A stretch of DNA of 49,016 nucleotides from the NCBI GenBank assembly GCA_020849795.1, contig JADZFR010000049.1, forward strand, positions 1 to 49,016. Reading direction: 5' to 3'. The DNA is from Planctomycetota bacterium. Lineage in GTDB: Bacteria > Planctomycetota > UBA8742 > UBA2392. The translations under genes were made by a program, and so were the position numbers. The notes beneath the pieces were generated by a model. It saw only the letters and a list, made by a program, of their open reading frames with translations, did not search any database and was not told the DNA's origin. Of the stretch, positions 7,127-14,039 are shown piece after piece; the first letter of the stretch is position 1; every line of letters starts with the position of its first letter.

Positions 7127-7174
7127 GGCCCAGCCGGCAGGTTATGTAAAGTGCACAATTCAGGGGATGCGACC

Positions 7175-7780
7175 ATGATACACGGCCAGATGCAGATGAT
7201 GCCGCCAGCGCCAGGCCACTGCCGCGCGTGCTTTGTGAAGCACGACGCCACCATGGCGCACAACCAGCAGTCACTTTCGTACCAAATGCGTTTCTACGCC
7301 GAGCATCGCCGCTGGCCAACCTGGGACGATGCCGTAGCTCACCTTGACGAAGCAACCAGGGCGCTGTGGCTTGAACACGTAGAAAGGGTATGCAAGGCCA
7401 ATGGCGTGCCATGCTCGCGGCTGCCCGAGGGCGTGGACGCCATCGCCGAGCCCGTAACCACCGACGAAGACACCGGCACCAACAAGCTTATACCGATCAA
7501 TCTGCGACCAGTCACGATCAACGGCACCGACGCGGGCCCGCACGTGAGTTTTCACGTGCGCGTGCACGGCCGCAAAAGCGAAGCGGTCATTACCGAGATC
7601 GTGCAACAGCTCGCCACCGCCGGCGTCGAAGTGTCGCCCGAAAGCCAGGGCATGATGCGGCTGGCCGTGAAGGGCGCAAAAGCCGAGGGCTTAATTGAAA
7701 TGCTGGTAGAGTACGACCCGGCGACGAAGGACATCACAGGCTGCGCGACCGATGCAGCCCCACCACACAAGGAGGCTTGA
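7175..7780 (+). CDS. hypothetical protein, 201 aa
   Basis: The ATG at 7175 is preceded by AGGGG at an 8-base distance; an in-frame GTG 24 bases upstream lacks a site. Residues 15-50 contain CRACF and several His (HCRACFVKHDATMAHNQQS); the middle is helical; the last 90 residues form a beta/alpha domain (VSFHVRVHGRKSEAVITEIVQQLATAGVEVS) that looks like an ACT- or ferredoxin-like small fold. I cannot name a family. It ends two bases before the start of the next gene, whose ribosome-binding site lies inside it. Confidence 0.6.
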   Translation: MIHGQMQMMPPAPGHCRACFVKHDATMAHNQQSLSYQMRFYAEHRRWPTWDDAVAHLDEATRALWLEHVERVCKANGVPCSRLPEGVDAIAEPVTTDEDTGTNKLIPINLRPVTINGTDAGPHVSFHVRVHGRKSEAVITEIVQQLATAGVEVSPESQGMMRLAVKGAKAEGLIEMLVEYDPATKDITGCATDAAPPHKEA

Positions 7781-7782
7781 TC

Positions 7783-8346
7783 ATGGCAAAAGAACGCAGC
7801 AAGCGCCGCAACAGCCCCAGCCGGAAGGCTGGGGTCAAGCATCAGGCGGGGGGCATTACCATCAGCGGCGGCGACGCCGACCATTTGACCGTGCCGGCGG
7901 GCGACGTGCCCTGCGACGTGTCGCCCGACGACACCGCCAGGGCGCTCAACAAGGCCCCCGAGGCATCGGCCGACACCGACAAGCTGCCCCCGCGCCCCGT
8001 GGTGGCCGTCGCGGGCGCTGACGATCCGGCCGATACCGCTACCCTGTGTTTCAACGTCGGCCGCTTTGTGCTGCCCGTGCGCACGCTGGCCATCATGGCC
8101 ACGCGCCACGACACAAGCATGCACGGTTTGCCCGACCTGTACGACGTGCTAATGCCGTCGGTCAACAGCCCGGCGATTGTCAAAGACCTGTGCGACGGCG
8201 TGCTGGCCGGCCGCGACCTGATTACCGTGACAAACGCCATGGTCGCCCTGACCCCCGTGCGCGTCTGGGCCGCAAAGCGCAAGCTCATGGTTGCGGTAGC
8301 CGAAGTGGCGGGCCGCTTTGAGGTTACAGTCACGCCAATGGTGTGA
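7783..8346 (+). CDS. hypothetical protein with disordered basic N-terminus
   Basis: 187 residues, preceded by an ideal AAGGAGG (7769-7775), so probably strongly translated. The first 25 residues are basic and likely disordered (MAKERSKRRNSPSRKAG); 30-80 is Asp/Ala/Pro-rich; 85-187 is a compact alpha/beta domain (LCFNVGRFVLPVRTLAIMAT ... AEVAGRFEVTVTPMV). The strong site and basic tail could suit an abundant DNA-associated protein such as a single-strand binder, but no OB-fold signature can be shown by eye. Confidence 0.6.
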   Translation: MAKERSKRRNSPSRKAGVKHQAGGITISGGDADHLTVPAGDVPCDVSPDDTARALNKAPEASADTDKLPPRPVVAVAGADDPADTATLCFNVGRFVLPVRTLAIMATRHDTSMHGLPDLYDVLMPSVNSPAIVKDLCDGVLAGRDLITVTNAMVALTPVRVWAAKRKLMVAVAEVAGRFEVTVTPMV

Positions 8347-8366
8347 GCGAGCCTGGTGCGCGACAC

Positions 8367-8397
8367 CGGGGCTCTTTTCGCCCCGCGCCAGCGGGGC
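8367..8397 (+). terminator. two mutually exclusive hairpins (attenuator-like)
   Basis: CGGGGC (8367-8372) can pair with GCCCCG (8380-8385), or GCCCCGC (8380-8386) can instead pair with GCGGGGC (8391-8397). The shared middle arm makes the two stems exclusive. CCCTTTC follows. The arrangement sits in the 129-base gap between two genes and looks like an attenuator or processing site; no leader peptide is evident. Confidence 0.45.
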
Positions 8398-8429
8398 CCT
8401 TTCACCCCCGGCAAGCAGCCAGGCGTTCA

Positions 8430-8453
8430 GGGGCGGGCCTGCAAGCCCGCCCC
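8430..8453 (+). promoter_or_regulatory. 9-bp hairpin just before a strong ribosome-binding site
   Basis: GGGGCGGGC (8430-8438) and GCCCGCCCC (8445-8453) form a perfect 9-bp stem with a 6-base loop, ending ten bases before AGGAGG (8463-8468) of the next gene. It may stabilise the message or tune access to the site. Confidence 0.45.
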
Positions 8454-8475
8454 GGCTCTCTCAGGAGGTCTATCC

Positions 8476-8706
8476 ATGGCGAAAGACCACGTACGAATGG
8501 GCAGGCCAAGCGACGGTAAGCCCTGCCTGTACTGCACTCACTGCAGTGAGCAGTTTCCCGTGCCGATTGGCACGACAGACTGGTTTGTCGGCGTCGCCCG
8601 CGTGTTCGTGAAGGTGCATGCCCGATGCAAGCCCGGCGACAAACACCCCAGCAAGCTGTGCGGGCTGCAGGCGCTGCCCGGCGTGTGCGACGGCATACCC
8701 CTGTAG
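8476..8706 (+). CDS. small Cys-rich, probable zinc-binding protein
   Basis: 76 residues with an AGGAGG seven bases before the ATG. CLYCTHC (17-23) supplies a CxxCxxC cluster; further Cys occur at HARCKPG, LCGLQ and GVCDG. Together with nearby His they could form one or two zinc sites. The N-terminus is basic. Zinc-ribbon mini-proteins are common in phages as nucleic-acid or protein adaptors; here it precedes the resolvase gene by 38 bases. Confidence 0.6.
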   Translation: MAKDHVRMGRPSDGKPCLYCTHCSEQFPVPIGTTDWFVGVARVFVKVHARCKPGDKHPSKLCGLQALPGVCDGIPL

Positions 8707-8744
8707 TCCCTGTGCACTCCGTGGCTCTGTGGTAAAACGCCACC

Positions 8745-9263
8745 ATGGCAAACCCGAAGATCCTCACAGCACACGAGTACCGCCGCCTGGTCGGTTTGCC
8801 CGCCGCGGGCCCTGCCCAGCCGCCGGCAAAGCCCGTCGCCTACACTCGTCTGCCCTTCGTCATCGACCTGCCCATGCCGCCAAGCGAAAATGCCCTGTGG
8901 GCGACGGCAAGGCACAACAAGACAGGAAGCGCCATCCGGGTGCTGACGAAGCAAGCCAGGGCCTACCGGGCGACTCTGGCGCCCCTTTTTGCCGGGTTGT
9001 CGCTCGACCCCGGCAAGCTGTATCGGCTGCTTTGGCTGTTCTGCTACCCGTGGCGCTTCAAGAACGGCAAGCCGCGCGTCTGGGACGCCCCCAACCGCAT
9101 GAAGTTTCTGCAGGACTGCATTGCCACCTTCGCCGGCATTGACGACAGCAGGTTCAAAGAGCCCGCGCTGTACGAGCGCGACATTGACCCAGACCAGCCC
9201 CAGGCCGTGCGCATCGCGATTCTGCCCTGGCAGCAGCAGGTTCTGCCGCCCGAGCTGCAGTAG
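8745..9263 (+). CDS. rusA: RusA-like Holliday junction resolvase
   Basis: 172 residues. The RusA pattern is clear from residue 40: IDLPMPPSENALW (the 'LPxPPSxN' box), then Y74, and DAPNRMKFLQDCIATFAGIDDSRF (114-137), matching the family's 'DxDNxxKxxxDAL....DD' core. D114, N117, K120 and D133/D134 are kept; the position of E. coli D72 holds a Pro (DAPN), as a variation to test. Family members cut four-way junctions symmetrically as dimers. A 40-residue N-terminal extension precedes the domain. Sitting in the operon that also encodes RuvB, it may finish the junctions that RuvB moves. The gap before it carries a CTCCGTGGCTCTGTGGT string like the intergenic repeats further right. Confidence 0.85.
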   Translation: MANPKILTAHEYRRLVGLPAAGPAQPPAKPVAYTRLPFVIDLPMPPSENALWATARHNKTGSAIRVLTKQARAYRATLAPLFAGLSLDPGKLYRLLWLFCYPWRFKNGKPRVWDAPNRMKFLQDCIATFAGIDDSRFKEPALYERDIDPDQPQAVRIAILPWQQQVLPPELQ

Positions 9264-9280
9264 CCGCAGGCCGCCAACGA

Positions 9281-9304
9281 CAAACGCCCCTTACGGGGCG
9301 TTTG
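9281..9304. terminator. bidirectional intrinsic terminator between converging operons
   Basis: CAAACGCCCC (9281-9290) and GGGGCGTTTG (9295-9304) form a perfect 10-bp stem with a TTAC loop. Because the stem itself carries AAA/TTT at its base it can end both the rightward operon, 17 bases earlier, and the long leftward operon that ends at 9381. Confidence 0.85.
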
Positions 9305-9380
9305 CTTTGCTGGCGGGTCGGGGTGTTGCGCGTCATTGTCCGGGGGGACGTGGACGTGGCTCACCGGGTCCGCCGGCAAT

Positions 9381-9827
9381 CTACTTCAAGCCGGTCACGG
9401 CGCCAAAGACCTTCCAGGCCATCGCCACCGCGTTATCGACAATAGCTTTCAGGTCGCGGGCGGCCTGCTGCATGGCCTTTTGCTCGATGGTCTTCAGGCG
9501 TGTGTCAAAGGTTTCGTCGATTTTGGTCTTCGTGGCCAGGTAGCGCTGCGCGGGCAGCAGGCCGTTCTGCAGGTGGGCCTTGACCCGCTTGCAGTCACTG
9601 ACCCATTGCTGTACCGCGTTGTAGCCTTCGCGGGCGCTGCTTTCGCCGGTTTCGCGCCATGCTGACAGAAAGCTCTCGCCCAGGCGGGCGCCGCCGTCGT
9701 AGGCTTCGGCCAGTGCCGCGGCCGTGCGCTTCCAAAGCTTGTCCAGCTCAGCGGGGTTGATTTTCAACGAAGACACGCGCTGCTTGAACAGCGCGGCCAG
9801 GTCAAGCTTGTTGTCGGTTTTCGCCAT
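9381..9827 (-). CDS. hypothetical helical protein, last gene of the leftward operon
   Basis: 148 residues, largely alpha-helical with amphipathic character and a weakly hydrophobic end (AIVDNAVAMAWKVFGAVTGLK). AGAGGCCGCC precedes the ATG. Of unknown family. Being last after a lipoprotein and several membrane proteins, it may belong to the lysis region; I see no lysozyme, amidase or peptidase motif in it. A phasin-like helical bundle is another reading. Confidence 0.6.
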   Translation of the reverse strand: MAKTDNKLDLAALFKQRVSSLKINPAELDKLWKRTAAALAEAYDGGARLGESFLSAWRETGESSAREGYNAVQQWVSDCKRVKAHLQNGLLPAQRYLATKTKIDETFDTRLKTIEQKAMQQAARDLKAIVDNAVAMAWKVFGAVTGLK

Positions 9828-9835
9828 GGCGGCCT

Positions 9836-10219
9836 CTAGTCGGGTTCGGCCGCCGGCTTCAACGTCGGCGGGCCAGTCTCAGGCGGGCGTTTGGCCGCTT
9901 CGTACAGCCACCACGCCGTTGCCTGTTCAATCGTCTTTTCGCGCTCGAAGTCGGTCAGGGCCCACGCGCGCACCGCAGCCTTGAACTCGGCCGACGGCGC
10001 CCCTTCGGCGCCCGCCAGCTTCCACGCGTTGGCAATCTGTTCGTCAATCTGGGCGTCGGTCAGGCCGCCGTTCAGGTCGGTTTCAGCGTTGCGCACAGCC
10101 TGCATGGCGTGCAGCTCGCTTTGTTCGTCGTAGCCATCCACCGTGATGCAACCCGGGCAGGCAAACACGACCGCCACAAGGGCGACCAGCGCAATACAAT
10201 TAGCGGTTCCGGTTTTCAT
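9836..10219 (-). CDS. small lipoprotein
   Basis: 127 residues. A short N-terminus (MKTGTANC) is followed by a hydrophobic stretch and a lipobox-like VFAC/CPGC (residues about 18-24), so the mature protein should be a lipid-anchored periplasmic or outer-membrane protein. The mature part is helical (ELHAMQAVRNAETDLNG, ATAWWLYEAAKRP) with a Pro-rich end. AAAGGA lies seven bases before the ATG. It overlaps a 39-codon membrane gene by 20 bases. A spanin-type lysis role is possible from location and lipobox, but the partner lacks a long periplasmic domain, so this is inference. Confidence 0.65.
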   Translation of the reverse strand: MKTGTANCIALVALVAVVFACPGCITVDGYDEQSELHAMQAVRNAETDLNGGLTDAQIDEQIANAWKLAGAEGAPSAEFKAAVRAWALTDFEREKTIEQATAWWLYEAAKRPPETGPPTLKPAAEPD

Positions 10220-10319
10220 GTTCGTCCTTTCCGATCCTGTCAAGCAGGATACTCATGCCGGCGAGGAAGGCAAGCACGACGGCCAGGCCAACCAGCGCAA
10301 GTGCCGTTTTCACGATCAT
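10200..10319 (-). CDS. 39-residue single-pass membrane protein overlapping the lipoprotein gene
   Basis: A short frame from ATG at 10319 to TAA at 10200. Residues 5-26 (TALALVGLAVVLAFLAGMSILL) are one hydrophobic helix, followed by the charged tail DRIGKDEHENRNR. The reading frame overlaps the start of the lipoprotein gene by 20 bases in another frame and fills the gap between two genes. GGCGCC before the ATG is a weak site. Likely a small lysis-related or anchor protein; role unproven. Confidence 0.55.
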   Translation of the reverse strand: MIVKTALALVGLAVVLAFLAGMSILLDRIGKDEHENRNR

Positions 10320-10331
10320 GGCGCCCCGCAA

Positions 10332-10628
10332 TCAGTCTTCGTCCGGGCCCACATCCAGGTCGGCGTCAATGTCCGACGGCGGCACCGTCTGCACCGTATC
10401 AGTCTCGACGTCGGCCGCATCGTCGGCCGCCTTTGCTTCCGTTCTCGCCTTGGTCTGAAACGCCAGGCCCAGCCGCGCGACAATGGCCAGCACAAGCCCG
10501 GTCACGGCCGCCACGTTGGCTTCGCTCACGTCGGCGTCCACGTGTCGCAGCAGCAGGCCGACAAGGTAGCCAACGGCCGTGAACATCACGGCTTCGCTGC
10601 CGATTTTCGCCTTGGTGCTGGGCTTCAC
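10332..10628 (-). CDS. holin-like protein with two membrane helices
   Basis: 98 residues from a GTG that overlaps the preceding stop (GTGA). Two hydrophobic stretches, AVMFTAVGYLVGLLL (about 14-28) and NVAAVTGLVLAIVARLGLAF (about 38-57), are joined by a short charged loop; the C-terminus is very acidic (DDAADVETDTV ... DADLDVGPDED). Size, two helices and charged tail fit class II holins. It clusters with other small membrane genes at the end of the late operon, the usual place for lysis genes. Without an endolysin nearby the call stays tentative. Confidence 0.55.
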   Translation of the reverse strand: MKPSTKAKIGSEAVMFTAVGYLVGLLLRHVDADVSEANVAAVTGLVLAIVARLGLAFQTKARTEAKAADDAADVETDTVQTVPPSDIDADLDVGPDED

Positions 10629-11089
10629 TTGCCCCCCGGCGGCACTTTGCCTGTGTCCCGTCGCCGCTGTTCGCGATAGGCCGCAACTTCCGCGGCGTGC
10701 ATATCCCACAGCAGGCCCAGGCGCTCAGCATGTTCGGCCCGCGATGCCATCAGGTCATCCCGTGACGCCATCAGGTCGGCCAGCAGGCCGTCGCCGAGCA
10801 ACAGGCGCTCGCGTGTTTCGTCGCGGAAGTCGCGAAACTCGTTGACCAGCGCCACCACGTTGTCAGCGATGCGCTTGCCCCAGTGGATGCCTGCCCACAG
10901 CAGCACGACCAGGCCCAGCATCCAGCCGGGTTGATCTTCCTTCAGCAGCAGCATGAGCTGTTCGCCGCTGAAGCCCGTGGCGGCGGCAATGCCCAGCAGC
11001 ACCGACGGGTGCTGCTTGATCCATTCCAGCGCGCCCTTGATCGGCGCGGGCTTGTCGGGCACGGGTTTCGTTTTGGTTTCGCCAGTCAT
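10625..11089 (-). CDS. membrane protein with C-terminal coiled coil
   Basis: 154 residues. After a Lys/Pro-rich start (KTKPVPDKPAPIKG) come two hydrophobic segments, HPSVLLGIAAATGFSG (about 27-42) and GWMLGLVVLLWAGIHWG (55-71), then a long charged helix (about 80-150: EFRDFRDETRERLL ... AEVAAYREQRRRD) that should form a coiled coil. The start at 11089 overlaps the upstream stop by ATGA and has GAGGGG before it. It may be a holin, antiholin or inner-membrane spanin-like protein; one repeated motif, DLMASR, occurs twice in the helix. Confidence 0.6.
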   Translation of the reverse strand: MTGETKTKPVPDKPAPIKGALEWIKQHPSVLLGIAAATGFSGEQLMLLLKEDQPGWMLGLVVLLWAGIHWGKRIADNVVALVNEFRDFRDETRERLLLGDGLLADLMASRDDLMASRAEHAERLGLLWDMHAAEVAAYREQRRRDTGKVPPGGK

Positions 11090-11391
11090 GCCGCCCCTCG
11101 TGTGTTGACCACCGTCGTTTCTTCCGACCACAGCGCGATGCCTGAAAGCACGGCGCATACGGCCAGGCTGGTCAGGGTGCCGTACAGGTCGAACATCAGG
11201 TCGGACTGTGAAGCCTCGGTGTCGGCCAGTTCTTTCGCCACGCCCATGCCCAGCGCCACGAACGCGCCAAGCCCAAGCGTCAGGAAGTAACGCAGCACCG
11301 GGTGCATGCGCCACGTCGCCCAGAAGCTCGCGCCCCACATCAGGAACGTGAGCAGGAAGCACGCCACGAAATGCAGAGACTCATCGCTCAT
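11086..11391 (-). CDS. multi-pass membrane protein, YfiM/VanZ-like pattern
   Basis: 101 residues with three hydrophobic segments (FVACFLLTFLMWGASFWA, FLTLGLGAFVALGMG, LTSLAVCAVLSGIALW). The spacing HF ... GVAKELADTEASQSDLMFDLYGT resembles the 'HF...G..KE..D......D...N..G' pattern I know from YfiM (DUF2279) and VanZ-like proteins, in which these polar residues line a membrane pocket. The function of those families in phages is unclear. The chosen ATG gives 101 residues; an ATG 27 bases upstream lies inside the previous gene and is less likely. Confidence 0.55.
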   Translation of the reverse strand: MSDESLHFVACFLLTFLMWGASFWATWRMHPVLRYFLTLGLGAFVALGMGVAKELADTEASQSDLMFDLYGTLTSLAVCAVLSGIALWSEETTVVNTRGAA

Positions 11392-11399
11392 GTCGTTCT

Positions 11400-14039
11400 C
11401 TATGCCACCTGATACCATCCCAGCAGCGAAGTAATGATCTCGTCGGCGTTACTCGGCACGGAATCGTGCATCATCACGCGCTGGACCGTGCCAGCCGTGG
11501 ACTTGAACAGCTCAATATATGTGCTGTTCAGCGCTTGGGTGTTGCCGCTGTCCACCTCTGTGAACGCGCCGCCGTCGATGCTTACGCCGATCTTCCCGGC
11601 CAGGTGGCGCAGCACAAACAGGTGTGGCGTGTCGAAAGAGAATCCGCCGGCGACTTCGGCAACGTCTTCGTCGCCGTCCCAATTCATGCCAAGCACGTCG
11701 CCGGTGTTCTGCAAGAATAGTCCGAAGTAGGAAAGCGCATCGCTTATCACGGCGTCGTTGGCGTAGCTTGTCCCGGAGTTGGTATTCACGCCGCCAGTGC
11801 TGATCTGCGCGACGACGGCAATCCAGAACTCTGACGCCGTTATCACCTCAACGGGTGAAGTGTTCGCCGTTCGCAGGCTGGACGCTTCATCGAGCGAACA
11901 TCCGGGGCGACCGTTGCCGACCGGGTCGGCTGCCCACGTCACGCCATTTCCGGCCGCGTTGAACGTGACTGCCCCGCCCGTTCCGATCTCGCCGGTGCCG
12001 AGGTTGCCCGAAACTGTTTGAACTTGCGTTGGCGGCGAGAACGTGATGCTGCCAGCGCCGAAACCTAAGTTGACTCTCAGGCCGGTGAAGGTATCGGGGT
12101 CAACGAGAACGGTCACTTCTGCCGCGTCGCTGTCTGCACTGCCCAAGGCGTTCGTCACGCGACACCAGTAGCTTGTGGTGCTGCCCGGATTGGCGTCGTA
12201 TTCGTTGCTCGTCTCGCCTTCGATTGGCGTGTCTGTTACGCCGCTTGCGCCCTCGTACCACTGGTAGGTGAGGGGCGCTGTGCCGGTTGCCGTCACGACC
12301 AACGTCTGCGGCGCTGCGCCGCCCGATGGCTGCTCCGTGATGGCAGGCGTTACTAATTCCACTTCTTCAAGCAGCGACCAACTGCCGGCCTCGAAGGTCT
12401 GCGTGCCCGTTTCGCCAGTCGCAAGTTTGTGCTGGCTGGTCATCGTGCCGCCCGTGCCCGCGACGTCGATCAAACCGACAATCCAACCCGGATGTTCAGC
12501 GGCAATTGTGGCCGTGCTTTCGATTTCCGTGCCGTCGCGAATGACGCCGCCGAATCCGCTCGCGTCGTTGCCCATTTCAAACGTCAGGCACATAGGCACT
12601 GCGCCTGCTGGAATGTCGTTGAGGCGACGGGCGCAGCCAACTGCGGCACTGTTCGACGTGAAGCCGGCATACTCCGTGAGCCAGTAGCGTGTGTCGGCGG
12701 CCAGCACGTAGGACTTGTCGGTTTCCCACACCGTGTTCGATGTGTTCGCCACGTCGCCGCCTGCTACGCTCACGGTATCGGTCACGTCGCGCTGGGTGAG
12801 CCAGCTCCCCGCCTTGAACGTGACGGCGCTATCCTGCACTTCGGTGGTCGTCTCGAACGTCAACGTCCCGGCGTTCGCGCCTACGGTTATCAGCACCCAC
12901 GACCGCACAGGGGCGTATTGCGTGCCGAGCGACACGTTGCCAGTTGGTACCGAGTTGTCGCGGACGACGGTGGCATTGAAACCGCCCGCACTCTGGTTGC
13001 AGAATCGCAGGTCCATGATCGTCGCGCCGACCGGGATGTTGTTCCAACGGTGCTGGACTCCGGTCGTGCTGGCCGCGGCAACCGTGTGGCCGTGCACTTC
13101 GACCAAGTACGTGCGGTTCGCGAGCACCGGCACGCTGAACACCGTCTCGTAGGCTCCTGCCTGGTCTTCGCCCACGTCGTCCGCAAGCTGCTGATATTCG
13201 TTGGTGACGTTGCGGACCTTCGCGCAGCTACCGGCTTTGACCGTGATGTTGACGGTCGATTCCCGCGCCATTTGGAGCACGGCGTTGCCAGCCGTCGAGC
13301 CGACCTTGACGAGCACTTTGACCATGACCGGCGTTTCGACAGCGCCGCGCGAGACGGATATTGTTGGCAAGGCCACGCCGTCGTTGCCTGACCTGGCATC
13401 AGTAGCGGCGGGGATGTTGTCTGTGGAGCCGCTGGTGGTCTGCACGAACAAGTCCCACGTCGCGCCAGTGGGCACGGCCATCTGAATCTTGAAGCCGTCT
13501 GTCCAAGCGGTCGTCGTGAAGCTGACCACGGCGGTGATCTCGTAGGTCTGGTTCGCGCGCACCGGCATCGTCAGCAGTGAGTTGAAGTTACCGTCGGCCG
13601 TGACTACGTCGTCTTCCATCCGGTAGGCCAGCGGTACGTAGGTCGCAGTGAAGTCCATGGCATACTCAACGCCGTCAACCGTGATCGTGATGATGAACGA
13701 GCCAGCGCCCTTGGGCGTGAACGTGTACGTGACCGCCGCCGCGCTGCTGAGCGCATCCGGCAGGGTGTACGTATCTTCATCCATGACGGTGTCGGTGTCG
13801 CTCTCCACGGCGCTGATGCTGGATTCCGTAGCGCTGTCGCTGGACACGCGAATGTAGAACGTCTTGTCCATCAGGTTGCCGAGGGCAACGGCTGCGTCGC
13901 TGGGCTTGACCAGGTTCCAATCGGTGCCGTTGGTTGACCACTCGAACGCGATTTCGGGCGCGGGCGGTACAGGCACGGCGCTGCCGCGCCGGTTGTACGA
14001 CGCGGGTATGCCGTAGCCTGTGTTCAGCAACGGAACCAT
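11400..14039 (-). CDS. large receptor-binding or tail-appendage protein with Ig-like and lectin-like domains
   Basis: 879 residues. Residues 25-140 contain a beta domain (EWSTNGTDWNLVKPSD). Three related modules of about 140 residues follow (roughly 145-290, 290-435, 435-580), each with ANQTYEI/ANRTYLV/ADTRYWL near the start and ending in FKAGSW or VKAGSC. Then an Ig-like domain (about 580-670, ITEQPSGGAAPQ ... GTAPLTYQWYEG ... YWCRVTNALG) and a C-terminal concanavalin-A-like lectin region (FWIAVVAQIS ... GKIGVSIDGG ... ITSLLGWYQVA). The architecture fits a host-surface adhesin at the tail tip or on fibres. It is the last virion gene before the lysis-type cluster and abuts the preceding gene with no gap. 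Confidence 0.75.
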   Translation of the reverse strand: MVPLLNTGYGIPASYNRRGSAVPVPPAPEIAFEWSTNGTDWNLVKPSDAAVALGNLMDKTFYIRVSSDSATESSISAVESDTDTVMDEDTYTLPDALSSAAAVTYTFTPKGAGSFIITITVDGVEYAMDFTATYVPLAYRMEDDVVTADGNFNSLLTMPVRANQTYEITAVVSFTTTAWTDGFKIQMAVPTGATWDLFVQTTSGSTDNIPAATDARSGNDGVALPTISVSRGAVETPVMVKVLVKVGSTAGNAVLQMARESTVNITVKAGSCAKVRNVTNEYQQLADDVGEDQAGAYETVFSVPVLANRTYLVEVHGHTVAAASTTGVQHRWNNIPVGATIMDLRFCNQSAGGFNATVVRDNSVPTGNVSLGTQYAPVRSWVLITVGANAGTLTFETTTEVQDSAVTFKAGSWLTQRDVTDTVSVAGGDVANTSNTVWETDKSYVLAADTRYWLTEYAGFTSNSAAVGCARRLNDIPAGAVPMCLTFEMGNDASGFGGVIRDGTEIESTATIAAEHPGWIVGLIDVAGTGGTMTSQHKLATGETGTQTFEAGSWSLLEEVELVTPAITEQPSGGAAPQTLVVTATGTAPLTYQWYEGASGVTDTPIEGETSNEYDANPGSTTSYWCRVTNALGSADSDAAEVTVLVDPDTFTGLRVNLGFGAGSITFSPPTQVQTVSGNLGTGEIGTGGAVTFNAAGNGVTWAADPVGNGRPGCSLDEASSLRTANTSPVEVITASEFWIAVVAQISTGGVNTNSGTSYANDAVISDALSYFGLFLQNTGDVLGMNWDGDEDVAEVAGGFSFDTPHLFVLRHLAGKIGVSIDGGAFTEVDSGNTQALNSTYIELFKSTAGTVQRVMMHDSVPSNADEIITSLLGWYQVA

